A stretch of 64,000 bases of DNA, taken from assembly GCF_009928415.1 (NCBI RefSeq), contig NZ_JAABNN010000004.1, positions 241,191 through 305,190 on the forward strand, in the 5' to 3' direction. Each line of letters begins with the position of its first letter. Within the stretch, counting starts at the first letter, position 1. The notes below the pieces were generated by a model, which was not told the DNA's origin, did not search any database, and worked only from the letters and a program-made list of their open reading frames with translations. The DNA comes from Bacillus sp. USDA818B3_A (GTDB taxonomy: Bacteria > Bacillota > Bacilli > Bacillales > Cytobacillaceae). The position numbers were made by a program, and so were the translations under genes. This document shows, one piece after another, positions 1-8,669 of the stretch.

Positions 1-403
1 CGCTTTCAAACTGGTTCAACTGGGTAGACAAGAGACCCTATTGTCTACCGAACGCTTTCAAACTAGTCCAGATGGGTAGACAAGAGACCCTATTGTCTAC
101 CGAACGCTTTCAAACTGGTTCAACTGAGTAGACAAGAGACCCTATTGTCTACCGAACGCTTTCAAACTGGTTCAACTGGGTAGACAAGAGACCCTATTGT
201 CTACCGAACGCTTCCAAACTGCTCCAGCTGGGTAGACAAGAGACCCTATTGACGACCGAATGCTTCCATACTGGTCCAGCTGGGTAGACAAGAGACCCTA
301 TTGACGACCGAACGCTTCCTAACTGCTCCAGCTGGGTAGACAAGAGACCCTATTGACGACCGAACGCTTCCAAACTAGTCCAGCTGGGTAGACAAGAGAC
401 CCC
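1..403. repeat. 52-bp tandem repeat array with internal hairpin
   Basis: Seven complete 52-bp units start at 1, 53, 105, 157, 209, 261 and 313, and a partial eighth runs from 365 to about 403. The array begins at the window edge, so it may extend further left. Units 1 to 4 carry a perfect 9-bp inverted repeat (GGTAGACAA / TTGTCTACC) around a 9-nt loop. In units 5 to 7 the right arm has decayed to TTGACGACC, so two subfamilies lie side by side. No coding capacity is apparent and there are no spacers. Confidence 0.95.
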
Positions 404-437
404 CAGTATTTTTTCGATAGGAATGGCCATATCCCAA

Positions 438-484
438 TAAAAAATGACTATCAAATTAACATACATTTTGATAGTCATTTTTTA
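438..484. terminator. Bidirectional terminator after iolJ
   Basis: The arms AAAAATGACTATCAAA (440-455) and TTTGATAGTCATTTTT (467-482) form a long stem. A run of T follows on both strands. It lies about 50 nt past the iolJ stop codon and fits as the end of the iol operon. Confidence 0.85.
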
Positions 485-532
485 TTGTTTGTGATAGTTA
501 ACCGAACCCGTTACAAGCAGCGCCCGGTTGAT

Positions 533-1399
533 TTATGCTTTATTGCTTGATTTAAACTCTCTAATCTTCTCTCTGACTGTTTCTTTCACAGCTTCCTTAC
601 CTGGTGTAAGGATCGCCCGGGCGTCATACACTTCTCTATCGTTCTCTAGTACATTTCGGACAGCTCTCGTCCATGCCTGCAAGCATTCTGTATTCACATT
701 AATTTTGGCATGACCCAATTCAATCGCTTGATGGATTTGGTGTAATGGGATGCCTGAACCGCCATGTAAGACAAGCGGCAGATTTGTTAATTCTGAAATC
801 TCCTTCATTTCAGCAAACCCTAATTTGGGTTCTCCTAGGTAAGGACCATGTACAGAGCCAAGAGCCGCTGCCAGTGCATCAATTTCTGTTTCTTGGACAA
901 GCCGTAAACATTCCTGTGGATCTGCATAATTAATGCCGCCGATAAGACCGTCTTCATTACCGCCCACGGTTCCAACTTCCGCTTCGACAGTCACCCCATG
1001 AACCCGGGCATAGTCCGTCACTTGCTTTGTCATGGCAATGTTTTCTTCAATAGAATAATGCGAACCGTCAATCATTACCGAAGTATATCCGGCATCAATG
1101 GCTTCCTTACATCGTTCCACACTTTTCCCATGATCAAGATGAAGGGCAACAGGTACGGTAATCTTCTTTTCCTCTACAATTCTATTTACCATCATAGCAA
1201 TCGTCTTAAATCCGCCTAAATAATCTACTAATCGATCGGATGAGGCTACAATGATAGGAGACCGTTCCTCCTCAGCCGCTTCCAGCATCGCTTCTGCCCA
1301 TTGAAAGCTGTTGATATTAAATTGCCCGACTGCATATTTTTCTTTTTTCGCTTTCTCAAGCATTTCTTTCATCGGAACTAATCTTGATGTTGCGATCAT
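533..1399 (-). CDS. iolJ: IolJ, 5-dehydro-2-deoxyphosphogluconate aldolase
   Basis: This is a class II (zinc) aldolase of the fructose-bisphosphate aldolase family. IolJ cleaves 2-deoxy-5-keto-gluconate-6-phosphate to dihydroxyacetone phosphate and malonic semialdehyde, the last six-carbon step of myo-inositol breakdown. The HLDHG motif near residues 87-91 supplies the catalytic Asp and a zinc-binding His, and LHGGSGIP is the phosphate loop. The 288-residue length and the sequence as I recall it match B. subtilis IolJ closely. The open frame continues 24 codons upstream, but ATG at 1399 follows an AGGGGTGA ribosome site, and the extension would translate an intercistronic hairpin. It is the last gene of mmsA-iolB-iolC-iolD-iolJ. 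Confidence 0.93.
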   Translation of the reverse strand: MIATSRLVPMKEMLEKAKKEKYAVGQFNINSFQWAEAMLEAAEEERSPIIVASSDRLVDYLGGFKTIAMMVNRIVEEKKITVPVALHLDHGKSVERCKEAIDAGYTSVMIDGSHYSIEENIAMTKQVTDYARVHGVTVEAEVGTVGGNEDGLIGGINYADPQECLRLVQETEIDALAAALGSVHGPYLGEPKLGFAEMKEISELTNLPLVLHGGSGIPLHQIHQAIELGHAKINVNTECLQAWTRAVRNVLENDREVYDARAILTPGKEAVKETVREKIREFKSSNKA

Positions 1400-1443
1400 T
1401 TCTATCTCACCCCTCTTATCTGAATTTTCAAACTTATTAAGGC

Positions 1444-1469
1444 GGATCAAATTCCAGAGAATTTGATCC
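1444..1469 (-). other. Intercistronic hairpin between iolD and iolJ
   Basis: GGATCAAATT (1444-1453) and AATTTGATCC (1460-1469) form a perfect 10-bp stem with a 6-nt loop. No U-run follows in the direction of iol transcription, so a simple terminator is unlikely. It may be an mRNA processing or stability element that sets iolJ expression apart from the upstream genes. Confidence 0.55.
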
Positions 1470-1481
1470 AACCCTTATTAT

Positions 1482-3392
1482 TTAATATTGTCTTGCAGTT
1501 TCTAATTTTTGTTTTCTTGCTTCATACGCCTTTTGAATGCTTTCTTTATGAGATACTTCCGCAACCCCAACATTCCACCAGCTGTCATAGCCGTCCGTCA
1601 TTGTTTTTGGAAGAACTTTGATATCGATTAGTGTAGATCCCTCTTGCTGTTTGGCATCTTCTAAAGCTTCTTTCAGCTGTTCAACTGTATTCACACGATA
1701 AGTCTTAGCACCATAGCCTTCAGCTACTTTTGCATAATCGATCGTTAATATTTTATTGTCGTGTGTTCTAAATTCCGTATGGAAACTGTCGCTTCCATTC
1801 TCCATTTGTAAATTGTTGATACAGCCCCATCCTGAGTTATCAAATAGGACGATATTAACCTTTTGATTGTATTGGATTGCAGTAATGAATTCAGAGTGCA
1901 TCAACAAGAAACTGCCATCGCCCACTAGCGAATAGACTTCTTGATTTGGTGCTGCCAATTTGGCTCCTAATGCACCCGATACTTCATACCCCATGCAGGA
2001 ATAGCCGTACTCAACGTTATACGTATTCGTTACCATTGGATTCCAAATCCGCTGTACATCTCCTGGCAATGATCCTGCTGAAGTAATAATGATGCTATCT
2101 GGAGCAACCGTATCATTAACCGCTAATAATGCCGTTGTCTGCGCAAGCTCCGTGTTAAGCGCATCAGCATACTCATTTAGTACTTCTTGAGTAAAATTAT
2201 TTTTTACTTCCGGCTGGAAATTTTCACGGTTAAAGGTTACTTGGCTCAAGCGGCTGCGCTCCGCAGTCCATTCTTCCCTCAGTTCAGAAATGATCGGGCC
2301 GAATTCACTTTCATATCCGTCTAATAATGGTGCTAATTGCTCCAATGTGGTTTTGGCATCTGCTACCACTTGGAAAGCATCCAATTTATAAGCCTGCAGT
2401 CGGCTGACATTGATGTTTAAGAACTTAGCTGTTTCAAAGTTAAAAGCCGTTTTTGAAGAAGTGGCAAAATCCGTGTATCGGGTACCGATACCAATGATTA
2501 AGTCGGCTTGGCGGGCCGCTTTATTGGCCGCTAATGTACCTGTAATCCCCATACCGCCTAAGTTATTCTTAAAATCAGACTCAACAGTGGATTTACCAGC
2601 TTGTGTCTCTACTAATGGAATATTATGCTTCTCTGAAAGCGCCATTAAGATTTCACGAGCTTGCGAATATTTCGCTCCGCCGCCCACTAAGATGACTGGT
2701 TTTTTGCTAGCTTTGATTAATTCTGCCGCTCCATTTAGTTCACGTTCAACTGGTGCTTTGCGATCTAAATAATGGACACGCTTTTCAAAGAATTTTTCAT
2801 CATAATCGTACGCTTCCCCTTCTACATCCTGGGAAATACAAATCGTAGCAGGGCCCGCTTTTCCTGGGTCAGTCATCACTTCAAACGCACGAATTAAACT
2901 GGACATCAGCTGTTCTGGGCGGGTTACACGATCCCAGTATCTTGAAACCGGCTTTAATGCATCATTGGTTGTGACAGCCGCGCTATATTCTTGTTCAACC
3001 TGCTGTAATACCGGATCAGGCTGGCGGGTAGCAAACGTATCTCCTGGTATTAATAACATTGGAATATTATTGGCAAGAGCCGTTGCTGCAGCCGTTACCA
3101 AGTTCGCTGAACCTGGTCCGACAGAGGTGCTTACCGCGTAAATTTTTTGACGCAGCATTTGTTTGCTGTAAGCCATTGCGGCAAGAGCCATGCCTTGTTC
3201 ATTCTTACCTTGGATGACTTTCAGAGATCCCTGTTCCTGCTCAAGTGCCTGACCTATCCCAAGTACATTTCCATGTCCAAATACAGCGAAGACTCCTTCC
3301 ACAAAAGGAAATTCCCGGCCATCCACATGGATATATTGTTGTTTGATAAATTTAATTAAAGCTTGACCCGTTGTTAATCGAATTTTCCCCAT
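1482..3392 (-). CDS. iolD: IolD, trihydroxycyclohexane-1,2-dione hydrolase
   Basis: This thiamine-diphosphate enzyme opens the ring of 3D-(3,5/4)-trihydroxycyclohexane-1,2-dione to give 5-deoxy-glucuronate. It has the three-domain layout of the acetolactate synthase family. The N-terminal part contains GKNEQGMA with the conserved catalytic Glu. The central Rossmann-like part contains the VGGGAKY stretch. The C-terminal ThDP/Mg motif starts at GDGSF and ends near DNSGWGCINN. Its 636 residues match the B. subtilis protein (637). The start MGKIRLTTGQ is 14 nt past the iolC stop, so the two are surely co-transcribed. Confidence 0.95.
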   Translation of the reverse strand: MGKIRLTTGQALIKFIKQQYIHVDGREFPFVEGVFAVFGHGNVLGIGQALEQEQGSLKVIQGKNEQGMALAAMAYSKQMLRQKIYAVSTSVGPGSANLVTAAATALANNIPMLLIPGDTFATRQPDPVLQQVEQEYSAAVTTNDALKPVSRYWDRVTRPEQLMSSLIRAFEVMTDPGKAGPATICISQDVEGEAYDYDEKFFEKRVHYLDRKAPVERELNGAAELIKASKKPVILVGGGAKYSQAREILMALSEKHNIPLVETQAGKSTVESDFKNNLGGMGITGTLAANKAARQADLIIGIGTRYTDFATSSKTAFNFETAKFLNINVSRLQAYKLDAFQVVADAKTTLEQLAPLLDGYESEFGPIISELREEWTAERSRLSQVTFNRENFQPEVKNNFTQEVLNEYADALNTELAQTTALLAVNDTVAPDSIIITSAGSLPGDVQRIWNPMVTNTYNVEYGYSCMGYEVSGALGAKLAAPNQEVYSLVGDGSFLLMHSEFITAIQYNQKVNIVLFDNSGWGCINNLQMENGSDSFHTEFRTHDNKILTIDYAKVAEGYGAKTYRVNTVEQLKEALEDAKQQEGSTLIDIKVLPKTMTDGYDSWWNVGVAEVSHKESIQKAYEARKQKLETARQY

Positions 3393-3406
3393 GGCTATTT
3401 ACACCC

Positions 3407-4405
3407 CTAGCTTAATTGTTCTGCTTTCTCTGTTCTTTCTTCAATCAATTGTTCAATTTCAGCCACTGTAGGCATCGCTTCTGATGAGCTGTGCTTACTT
3501 ACCACAATTGCCGCAGAAGCACTGCCGAATTTTAGAGCTGTTTCAATATCCTTGCCTGTAATTAACGCGTATAAGAAGGCAGATGCGTAGGAGTCCCCTG
3601 CGCCAAACGTTTTTAATACCTTTGTTAAGTATGCGCGGCCTCTGAATGTTTCTCCTGACTTTGCATAGGCATAGGAACCTTCTACCCCATGTTTGATCAC
3701 AACTAATTCTGGGGAATGCTTAAACAGCTGTTCGATGGTTGCTGCGTTGCTGCCTTCCTTTACATTTTCCATGACATCAAATTCATCACGTGTTCCTACG
3801 ACAACATCGGCCTGCTGAGCCACTAATGTATAATAAACAGATGTTTCTTCAAGCGATGTCCATGTATATCCGCGATAGTCCAATTCAAAGACTACCTTTA
3901 CGTCATTTTTCTTTGCCAGTTGAATCGCTTTTAAAACCGCTTCACGGGAAGGACTTTTGGCAAGAGCGGTACCTGAAACTAGCAGAACCTTCGCCTTTTT
4001 AATATAATTTTCATCTACTTCTGATGGCTGTAAATAGAGATCCGCTACTTCATCACGATACATTAGAATGCTGCATTCTTCCGGACTCTTAATCTCTGTA
4101 AAAGCCAAGCCTGTCTTATGACCTTCTTGATCCACCATCATGTTGGATGTATCCACACCCACACCGCTCATATATTGCTCAATAAACCGGCCATGCTGAT
4201 CATCGGCAAGTTTCCCAATAAATCCTGCTTTTAAACCAAGCTTTGATGAACCGATGGCGATATTTGCTGGTGAACCGCCTACATACTTTTTAAATGTCAT
4301 CGTTTCTTCCATTGGACGATTATATTCCACTGCGTTCAAGTCCATGCAAGCACGGCCAATCGCAATAAGATCAAACTCTCTATCAGAATGAAATTGAATT
4401 TTCAT
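3407..4405 (-). CDS. iolC: IolC, 5-dehydro-2-deoxygluconokinase
   Basis: A PfkB-family sugar kinase that phosphorylates 5-dehydro-2-deoxy-D-gluconate (DKG) to DKG-6-phosphate. DKGP is the IolJ substrate and, in B. subtilis, the inducer that releases IolR. The N-terminal family signature is GGSPANIAIGSSKLG (near residue 43), and the C-terminal motif TFGAGDSY has the GAGD anion hole and catalytic Asp. Length is 332 residues (B. subtilis about 325). It begins 17 nt after iolB and ends 14 nt before iolD. Confidence 0.94.
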   Translation of the reverse strand: MKIQFHSDREFDLIAIGRACMDLNAVEYNRPMEETMTFKKYVGGSPANIAIGSSKLGLKAGFIGKLADDQHGRFIEQYMSGVGVDTSNMMVDQEGHKTGLAFTEIKSPEECSILMYRDEVADLYLQPSEVDENYIKKAKVLLVSGTALAKSPSREAVLKAIQLAKKNDVKVVFELDYRGYTWTSLEETSVYYTLVAQQADVVVGTRDEFDVMENVKEGSNAATIEQLFKHSPELVVIKHGVEGSYAYAKSGETFRGRAYLTKVLKTFGAGDSYASAFLYALITGKDIETALKFGSASAAIVVSKHSSSEAMPTVAEIEQLIEERTEKAEQLS

Positions 4406-4422
4406 GATTAAAAGCCACTCCT

Positions 4423-5241
4423 TTATTTACGGTTTAAAATCCATTCATGGGCTGGTTCGTTGTAAAACTTCCAAATACGTGTCGGGCCTGCCATTACATT
4501 TAAATAATAGGACTCATACCCATCGGGTACACCAACGGGATGATAGCCGGCCGGTACTAATACAACATCACCATGCTCAACTGCCATCGTTTCATCGATG
4601 GAACGGTCATCTGTATAGACACGCTGGAATACAAATCCTTGCTGCGGGTTCATTTCATGGTAGTAGCTTTCTTCTAAAAATGATTCCTCTGGCAAGTTAT
4701 CCTGATCATGTTTATGCGGAGGATAGCTTGACCAGTTTCCGCTTTCTGTGAATACTTCTACAACTAGTAAACTATTAGCAGATGGATTGGAATCTGGCAG
4801 GATATTATGAACTAAACGCTTATTGCTGTATTTTCCTCTATTTTCAATTCCATTCTCTTCTGCCTTTATTAATTTTGTAGGCAGCTGCTTATTAGATGGT
4901 GAATAACAAAGAGCCACACGAGCTTGTGTAACACCCTCCACCTCAAAAGAACGGTCATTGGAAACATACACACTGTCAGTCGGTTTCTTTTCGAAAACGC
5001 TTTCCCTTGTGCCAATATTTTCAAAAACTTCTTCTCCAGCCGACACATTTATTTTCCCTGTTAATGCAACGATGCAGCATTCCACTTTGCTTAAGTCTTC
5101 TGTATACTTAGCGCCCGGGGCTAAATCGACTACTTTGAAACCAACATATTCTAACGGGGAGTTTTCACTAGTTACTTCCTGAACGATGGTAACTCCTGGT
5201 GACGTTTCGTTTTGTTTGGGTTTTCGGAGCAATTTACTCAC
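4423..5241 (-). CDS. iolB: IolB, 5-deoxy-glucuronate isomerase
   Basis: A cupin-type isomerase of the KduI/IolB family that converts 5-deoxy-glucuronate to 5-dehydro-2-deoxygluconate, between IolD and IolC. The metal site is visible as YPPHKHD followed by an EESYYHE stretch, with a later HPVGVPDGYESYYLNVMAG segment. The length of 272 residues equals the family norm. It sits second in the operon. The 81-nt gap to mmsA holds a stem-loop at 5269-5303. Confidence 0.94.
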   Translation of the reverse strand: MSKLLRKPKQNETSPGVTIVQEVTSENSPLEYVGFKVVDLAPGAKYTEDLSKVECCIVALTGKINVSAGEEVFENIGTRESVFEKKPTDSVYVSNDRSFEVEGVTQARVALCYSPSNKQLPTKLIKAEENGIENRGKYSNKRLVHNILPDSNPSANSLLVVEVFTESGNWSSYPPHKHDQDNLPEESFLEESYYHEMNPQQGFVFQRVYTDDRSIDETMAVEHGDVVLVPAGYHPVGVPDGYESYYLNVMAGPTRIWKFYNEPAHEWILNRK

Positions 5242-5268
5242 GTGTAATCCTCTCCTATCTATGTAATC

Positions 5269-5303
5269 GCTATTATCCTGACTGTGAAAGACAGGATAAT
5301 AGC
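5269..5303 (-). other. Intercistronic hairpin between mmsA and iolB
   Basis: GCTATTATCCTG (5269-5280) and CAGGATAATAGC (5292-5303) form a perfect 12-bp stem. In the iol sense direction the following bases are GATTACATAG, not a U-run, so it is probably not the main terminator of mmsA. A T-run is present on the opposite strand. It resembles the iolD-iolJ hairpin in position and form. Confidence 0.6.
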
Positions 5304-5322
5304 CTTTTTATGGTGCTGATCC

Positions 5323-6798
5323 TTATTCGAATGATGGTGTTTTATAATTAGCCGTAACCACTTTTTTATGTGTATAGAATTCTACACCGTCTTTTCCGTT
5401 CGCAGGTAATGTTCCAAAGAAGGAAGATTTCCATCCAGAGAATGGGAAGAAAGCGATTGGTGCTGGAACACCTAAGTTAATACCAAGCATTCCTGCATCA
5501 ATATTCTCACGGAAGTAACGAATCGAAGATGCATTTGAAGTATAGATACATGCTCCGTTTGCAAACTCTGATTTATTGGCGGTTTCAACCGCTTCTTTTA
5601 GATGTTTCACACGAACAATTGAAAGGACTGGTGCGAAAATTTCATCTTTCCAGATGGTCATATCAGTTGTCACATCATCGAAAATAGTTGGTCCGACAAA
5701 ATATCCTTCTTCAGGGGCATTTTCACGGCCATCACATACTAGTTTAGCACCTTCATCAATACCTGTTTGAATATAGCCTAATGTACGCTGCTGATTTTGT
5801 TCGCGAATAACTGGTCCTAAGAATACACCCTCATCAAGGCCATGTCCGATTTTGACTGCTTTTGCTTTCTCAACTAATTTCTCAAGAAACTCATCAGCAA
5901 TTCCTTCTTCTACGGTTACAACAGCGCAAGCCATGCAGCGCTCGCCGGCTGAACCAAACGCTGAAGCAATGACGTTTGTGGTGGCAAGTTCTAAATCTGC
6001 ATCATTTAATACGATGGAGTGGTTTTTAGCACCTGTTAAGGCTTGAACACGTTTTAGGTTTTGGCTTCCGCGCTTATAAACATATTCTCCAACTGGCTTT
6101 GAACCTACGAATGAAATAGCTTTTACTTCTGGGTGGTCTAACAATCCGTTTACTACATCATGTGCACCATGAACCACATTAAATACGCCTTTAGGAAGAC
6201 CAGCTTCTTCTAATAGTTCTGCTAATCTATTAGCTAATAATGGTGTTCTTTCAGATGGTTTAAGAACGAATGTATTTCCAACGGCAATGGCGGTTGGGAA
6301 CATCCAGCATGGTACCATCATTGGGAAGTTGAATGGTGTAATTCCGCCAACAACCCCGATTGGATAACGGAAATTGGTGACTTCCACATCTGTTGCAATC
6401 GTTGAAAGTGAATCTCCCATCATCAATGTAGGAGCACCTGATGCAAATTCCACATTCTCAATTCCACGCCCTACCTCACCAAGTGCTTCAGTAAGGTTTT
6501 TGCCGTTTTCGATCGTGATAATACGAGCCAATTCTTGTTTATTCTTTTCTAATAATTGCTGAAAATTAAACAGGACTTTCGTACGTTTTGTCACAGGTAC
6601 CTTTTTCCAGCTTTCGAATGCTTTTGCTGCGACTTCAACTGCATAATCCAGCTCTTCTTTTGTTGAAAGTGGCACCTTTGCAATAATTTCCTTTTTAGCT
6701 GGATCGTAGATATCTTCAAACTGTGTCGTTTTACTTTCGACCCATTCACCATTTATGTAATTTTTTAGAGTTTCAACTTTTACGATTACGTTAGACAT
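5323..6798 (-). CDS. mmsA: CoA-acylating methylmalonate-semialdehyde dehydrogenase
   Basis: This is IolA/MmsA, the aldehyde dehydrogenase that turns malonic semialdehyde (from IolJ) or methylmalonic semialdehyde into acetyl-CoA or propionyl-CoA with NAD and CoA. The catalytic Cys lies in [10 protein letters not shown], past the middle of the chain. The GAKNH segment replaces the ELGGK motif of hydrolytic aldehyde dehydrogenases, as is typical of the CoA-dependent branch. It is 491 residues (B. subtilis IolA 487). As first gene it is preceded by a promoter with a cre-like site and three IolR-type boxes. Confidence 0.94.
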   Translation of the reverse strand: MSNVIVKVETLKNYINGEWVESKTTQFEDIYDPAKKEIIAKVPLSTKEELDYAVEVAAKAFESWKKVPVTKRTKVLFNFQQLLEKNKQELARIITIENGKNLTEALGEVGRGIENVEFASGAPTLMMGDSLSTIATDVEVTNFRYPIGVVGGITPFNFPMMVPCWMFPTAIAVGNTFVLKPSERTPLLANRLAELLEEAGLPKGVFNVVHGAHDVVNGLLDHPEVKAISFVGSKPVGEYVYKRGSQNLKRVQALTGAKNHSIVLNDADLELATTNVIASAFGSAGERCMACAVVTVEEGIADEFLEKLVEKAKAVKIGHGLDEGVFLGPVIREQNQQRTLGYIQTGIDEGAKLVCDGRENAPEEGYFVGPTIFDDVTTDMTIWKDEIFAPVLSIVRVKHLKEAVETANKSEFANGACIYTSNASSIRYFRENIDAGMLGINLGVPAPIAFFPFSGWKSSFFGTLPANGKDGVEFYTHKKVVTANYKTPSFE

Positions 6799-6903
6799 TT
6801 TTTTCTTCCTCCTTTAATCATAACTTTATTGTATTTTGGTACAAGTGTTAAAAAGACCATCTATCAGTATAGGAAACTAATAAACTTATTCATTTGTTTA
6901 TCA

Positions 6904-6935
6904 CTTGTTGGTTATCTTTTGGTTATCTTTGATTA
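6904..6935 (-). promoter_or_regulatory. IolR operator of the iol operon
   Basis: On the minus strand three head-to-tail boxes run TAATCAAAGAT, TAACCAAAAGA and TAACCAACAAG at about 11-bp spacing. The middle one fits the published IolR 11-mer WRAYCAADARD exactly, and the other two differ at one position each. They lie immediately downstream of the predicted -10, over the transcription start, as expected for a repressor. Confidence 0.75.
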
Positions 6936-6936
6936 C

Positions 6937-6965
6937 ATATTAATACTAAAACCGCTTTCAGTCAA
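6937..6965 (-). promoter_or_regulatory. SigA-type promoter of mmsA-iolBCDJ
   Basis: TTGACT (6960-6965) as -35 and TAATAT (6937-6942) as -10 are separated by exactly 17 bp. The IolR boxes follow at once. The leader to the mmsA ATG is about 130 nt. Confidence 0.7.
6947..6960. promoter_or_regulatory. cre-like site inside the iol promoter
   Basis: TGAAAGCGGTTTTA (minus strand) fits the CcpA cre consensus at most positions and fills the spacer between -35 and -10. This suggests glucose repression of the iol operon by CcpA. Confidence 0.55.
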
Positions 6966-7020
6966 CAGTTTTTTATTACTTTTTAGATAAAAACTAACTA
7001 TTAATAGACTGCACTTATGA

Positions 7021-7410
7021 TTACAACTTTCCAGTTAAAAACTGTGCTTCTCCAAAACCAAAGCTCCAGTCAGATGCCCCATTTGTAACGATTGAAACCA
7101 TGATGTCATTTGGCTCCATATCACAGGATTCTACCAGCTCTTTTACTAAGAGTTTATAAAATTCCTTCTTTTGTTTGTCACTTCTTTGAGTACTTGTTAC
7201 ACTGACAATAACTAGATTCCGGCTTCTTTCAAATCCTAAACCAGTATCTTCAATGATTAATTCATGGGCAGGGTGCTGATTGACAATTTGGTAACGATCC
7301 CGTTCTGGTACGCCAAAGGCTTCTACAACAGCTCGGTGCGCGGCATCCAATAATTGTTTTATAGCATCCTTACCTCGTCCCTCTATTAAATCAAATCTAA
7401 CTAACGGCAT
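7021..7410 (-). CDS. Tautomerase family protein (YrdN-like)
   Basis: A 129-residue tautomerase-superfamily protein. After Met removal it exposes Pro (MPLVRFDL), the catalytic N-terminal proline of 4-oxalocrotonate tautomerase relatives. The length and the NQHPAHELI and SFGFGEAQF segments suggest the longer YrdN-type family rather than the 60-residue 4-OT type. It has its own promoter with two perfectly adjacent IolR-type boxes, so it probably acts on an inositol-derived keto or enol intermediate. That role is inference from regulation and position. Confidence 0.8.
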   Translation of the reverse strand: MPLVRFDLIEGRGKDAIKQLLDAAHRAVVEAFGVPERDRYQIVNQHPAHELIIEDTGLGFERSRNLVIVSVTSTQRSDKQKKEFYKLLVKELVESCDMEPNDIMVSIVTNGASDWSFGFGEAQFLTGKL

Positions 7411-7456
7411 CTAATCTCCTCCCATTGCTTTCATTCTAACCAGCAACTAAATATCA

Positions 7457-7478
7457 ACTATTGATTAAGTTTTGGTTA
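7457..7478 (-). promoter_or_regulatory. IolR-type tandem operator of the tautomerase gene
   Basis: On the minus strand TAACCAAAACT (7468-7478) is followed directly by TAATCAATAGT (7457-7467). The second matches WRAYCAADARD exactly and the first at ten of eleven positions. Arrangement and distance from the -10 resemble the mmsA operator. Confidence 0.7.
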
Positions 7479-7490
7479 TATTATGATTAA

Positions 7491-7519
7491 ATCATAATAA
7501 ATTCTAGAGATTCCGTCAA
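7491..7519 (-). promoter_or_regulatory. Promoter of the tautomerase gene
   Basis: TTGACG (7514-7519) and TATGAT (7491-7496) are 17 bp apart, each one base from consensus. The IolR boxes begin 12 nt downstream. Confidence 0.7.
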
Positions 7520-7540
7520 CCACTTTCGTCCATAGTATAA

Positions 7541-7577
7541 GAAAAAAAGTCTCTTCTCAACGATCGAGAATAGACTT
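7541..7577 (-). terminator. Terminator of the IolH-like gene
   Basis: The arms AAGTCTCTTCTC (7547-7558) and GAGAATAGACTT (7566-7577) form a stem with one mismatch. A run of seven U follows in the minus direction. Confidence 0.8.
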
Positions 7578-7594
7578 CTAATATAAATAGACTA

Positions 7595-8458
7595 TTAAAT
7601 ATGCAGACCTTCTCTAATGGATTTCAACGTAACTTCATTGGACCATTCTGGTTTATCAGGATAAGCAAATACTGAATTCGTTACAATTCCATCAAACTTC
7701 ATTTCTCTTAATTTTCGATACAGGGCATCAAAGTTTATTTCCCCTTCACCCGGATTCAAATGCTGGTGGATTGTTACGTTTGCATTAGGAGGATTAATAA
7801 TATATCTTAATCCGAAGGCCGCTTTATGATTAAGTGTGTCAGCAATTAACACATGGGCAAGTAAATCTCCCGCTTCCTCTAAGTGTTGAGCTACATCGCC
7901 GATCCCATCATCATAAAAGAAAGCATGTGCCACAGAGTAAACCAGTTTAATCCAATCTTTATCGAATGCACGGATCATCCGGATGGCTTCTGTGTTTAAC
8001 TCAATAAAATCGTTTGGATGGGATTGTAGATTTAAATGAATCCCTTCTCTTTCAAAAATAGGCATTAGCTCTTCCATGGACTTTACAAAAGCAGCTTCAC
8101 TTTCCACTGGACGGCTCTTGTCACCAGCGAATTCACTGTTCATTAAATCTACGCCTAAATCAGAAGTGATTTCAATACAGCGTTTCCAATTTCTTACGGC
8201 AGCTTGGCGTTCTTGTTCATCTGGCGAAGACCATTGCTGAACTGGAAGGACAGAAGAGATTCGAACACCAGCGTCGGAACAATATCTTTTTAAATCCTTT
8301 ATCAATTGCCTATCAACCTTTGGATATTCATAAAACCAAATAAAATCTTTACGTGGAGATAACTCTACCCATTCATATCCTAATCTAGCAACTGCATCAA
8401 TTGTTTCTTTTAGATTCGTATTGTCACGATAATGTGACGGATCGTATGCTAAACGCAT
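7595..8458 (-). CDS. iolH: IolH-like sugar phosphate isomerase/epimerase
   Basis: A 287-residue TIM-barrel protein of the AP-endonuclease 2 / sugar isomerase-epimerase family. Acidic and His residues placed for a metal site include [26 protein letters not shown] and the glycine-rich [12 protein letters not shown] near the C-terminus. It is closest by recollection to IolH of the inositol cluster, whose exact reaction is unsettled. It could equally be an IolE or IolI relative acting on a keto-inositol. It is a single-gene unit with its own promoter, IolR-type boxes, a strong cre-like site and a terminator. Confidence 0.75.
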   Translation of the reverse strand: MRLAYDPSHYRDNTNLKETIDAVARLGYEWVELSPRKDFIWFYEYPKVDRQLIKDLKRYCSDAGVRISSVLPVQQWSSPDEQERQAAVRNWKRCIEITSDLGVDLMNSEFAGDKSRPVESEAAFVKSMEELMPIFEREGIHLNLQSHPNDFIELNTEAIRMIRAFDKDWIKLVYSVAHAFFYDDGIGDVAQHLEEAGDLLAHVLIADTLNHKAAFGLRYIINPPNANVTIHQHLNPGEGEINFDALYRKLREMKFDGIVTNSVFAYPDKPEWSNEVTLKSIREGLHI

Positions 8459-8483
8459 TCTAATTTCCCCTTTCTTTTGTAGG

Positions 8484-8497
8484 CCATAGCGCTTTCA
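8484..8497. promoter_or_regulatory. cre-like site in the iolH leader
   Basis: TGAAAGCGCTATGG (minus strand) matches a cre consensus at 12 of 14 positions. It lies between promoter and start codon, where CcpA would act as a roadblock. Confidence 0.55.
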
Positions 8498-8530
8498 ATT
8501 TAATTAATACCAGAAATCAACTTTTTATAA

Positions 8531-8552
8531 TGTGTTGGTTAACTTTTGGTTA
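8531..8552 (-). promoter_or_regulatory. IolR-type tandem operator of the iolH-like gene
   Basis: TAACCAAAAGT (8542-8552, exact match to WRAYCAADARD) is followed without gap by TAACCAACACA (8531-8541, two mismatches), just downstream of the -10. It is nearly identical to the mmsA operator. Confidence 0.7.
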
Positions 8553-8563
8553 TCTATAAGAAC

Positions 8564-8592
8564 ATATTAATACTAACAGTGCCAATAATCAA
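8564..8592 (-). promoter_or_regulatory. Promoter of the iolH-like gene
   Basis: TTGATT (8587-8592) and TAATAT (8564-8569) are 17 bp apart. The -10 surroundings (AGTATTAATATG) are the same as at the mmsA promoter. Confidence 0.65.
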
Positions 8593-8611
8593 TATATTTT
8601 TATTATTTTAA

Positions 8612-8652
8612 ACAAAAAACCCTTCCTAAATGGGATTAGCCAATTAGAAGGG
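8612..8652 (-). terminator. Terminator of the first deoR-type gene
   Basis: CCCTTCCTAA (8620-8629) pairs with TTAGAAGGG (8644-8652) with one bulged base. TTTTTTGTTT follows in the minus direction. Confidence 0.75.
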
Positions 8653-8669
8653 AATTTTTCAAGAAACTG

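Noticed and set aside
1..403. CRISPR array at the window start
   Set aside because: Units are contiguous 52-bp repeats without unique spacers, and no cas gene is in the window.
1400..1471. Longer IolJ start at 1471
   Set aside because: The extension translates the intercistronic hairpin, lacks similarity to known IolJ and has no ribosome site, while 1399 has one.
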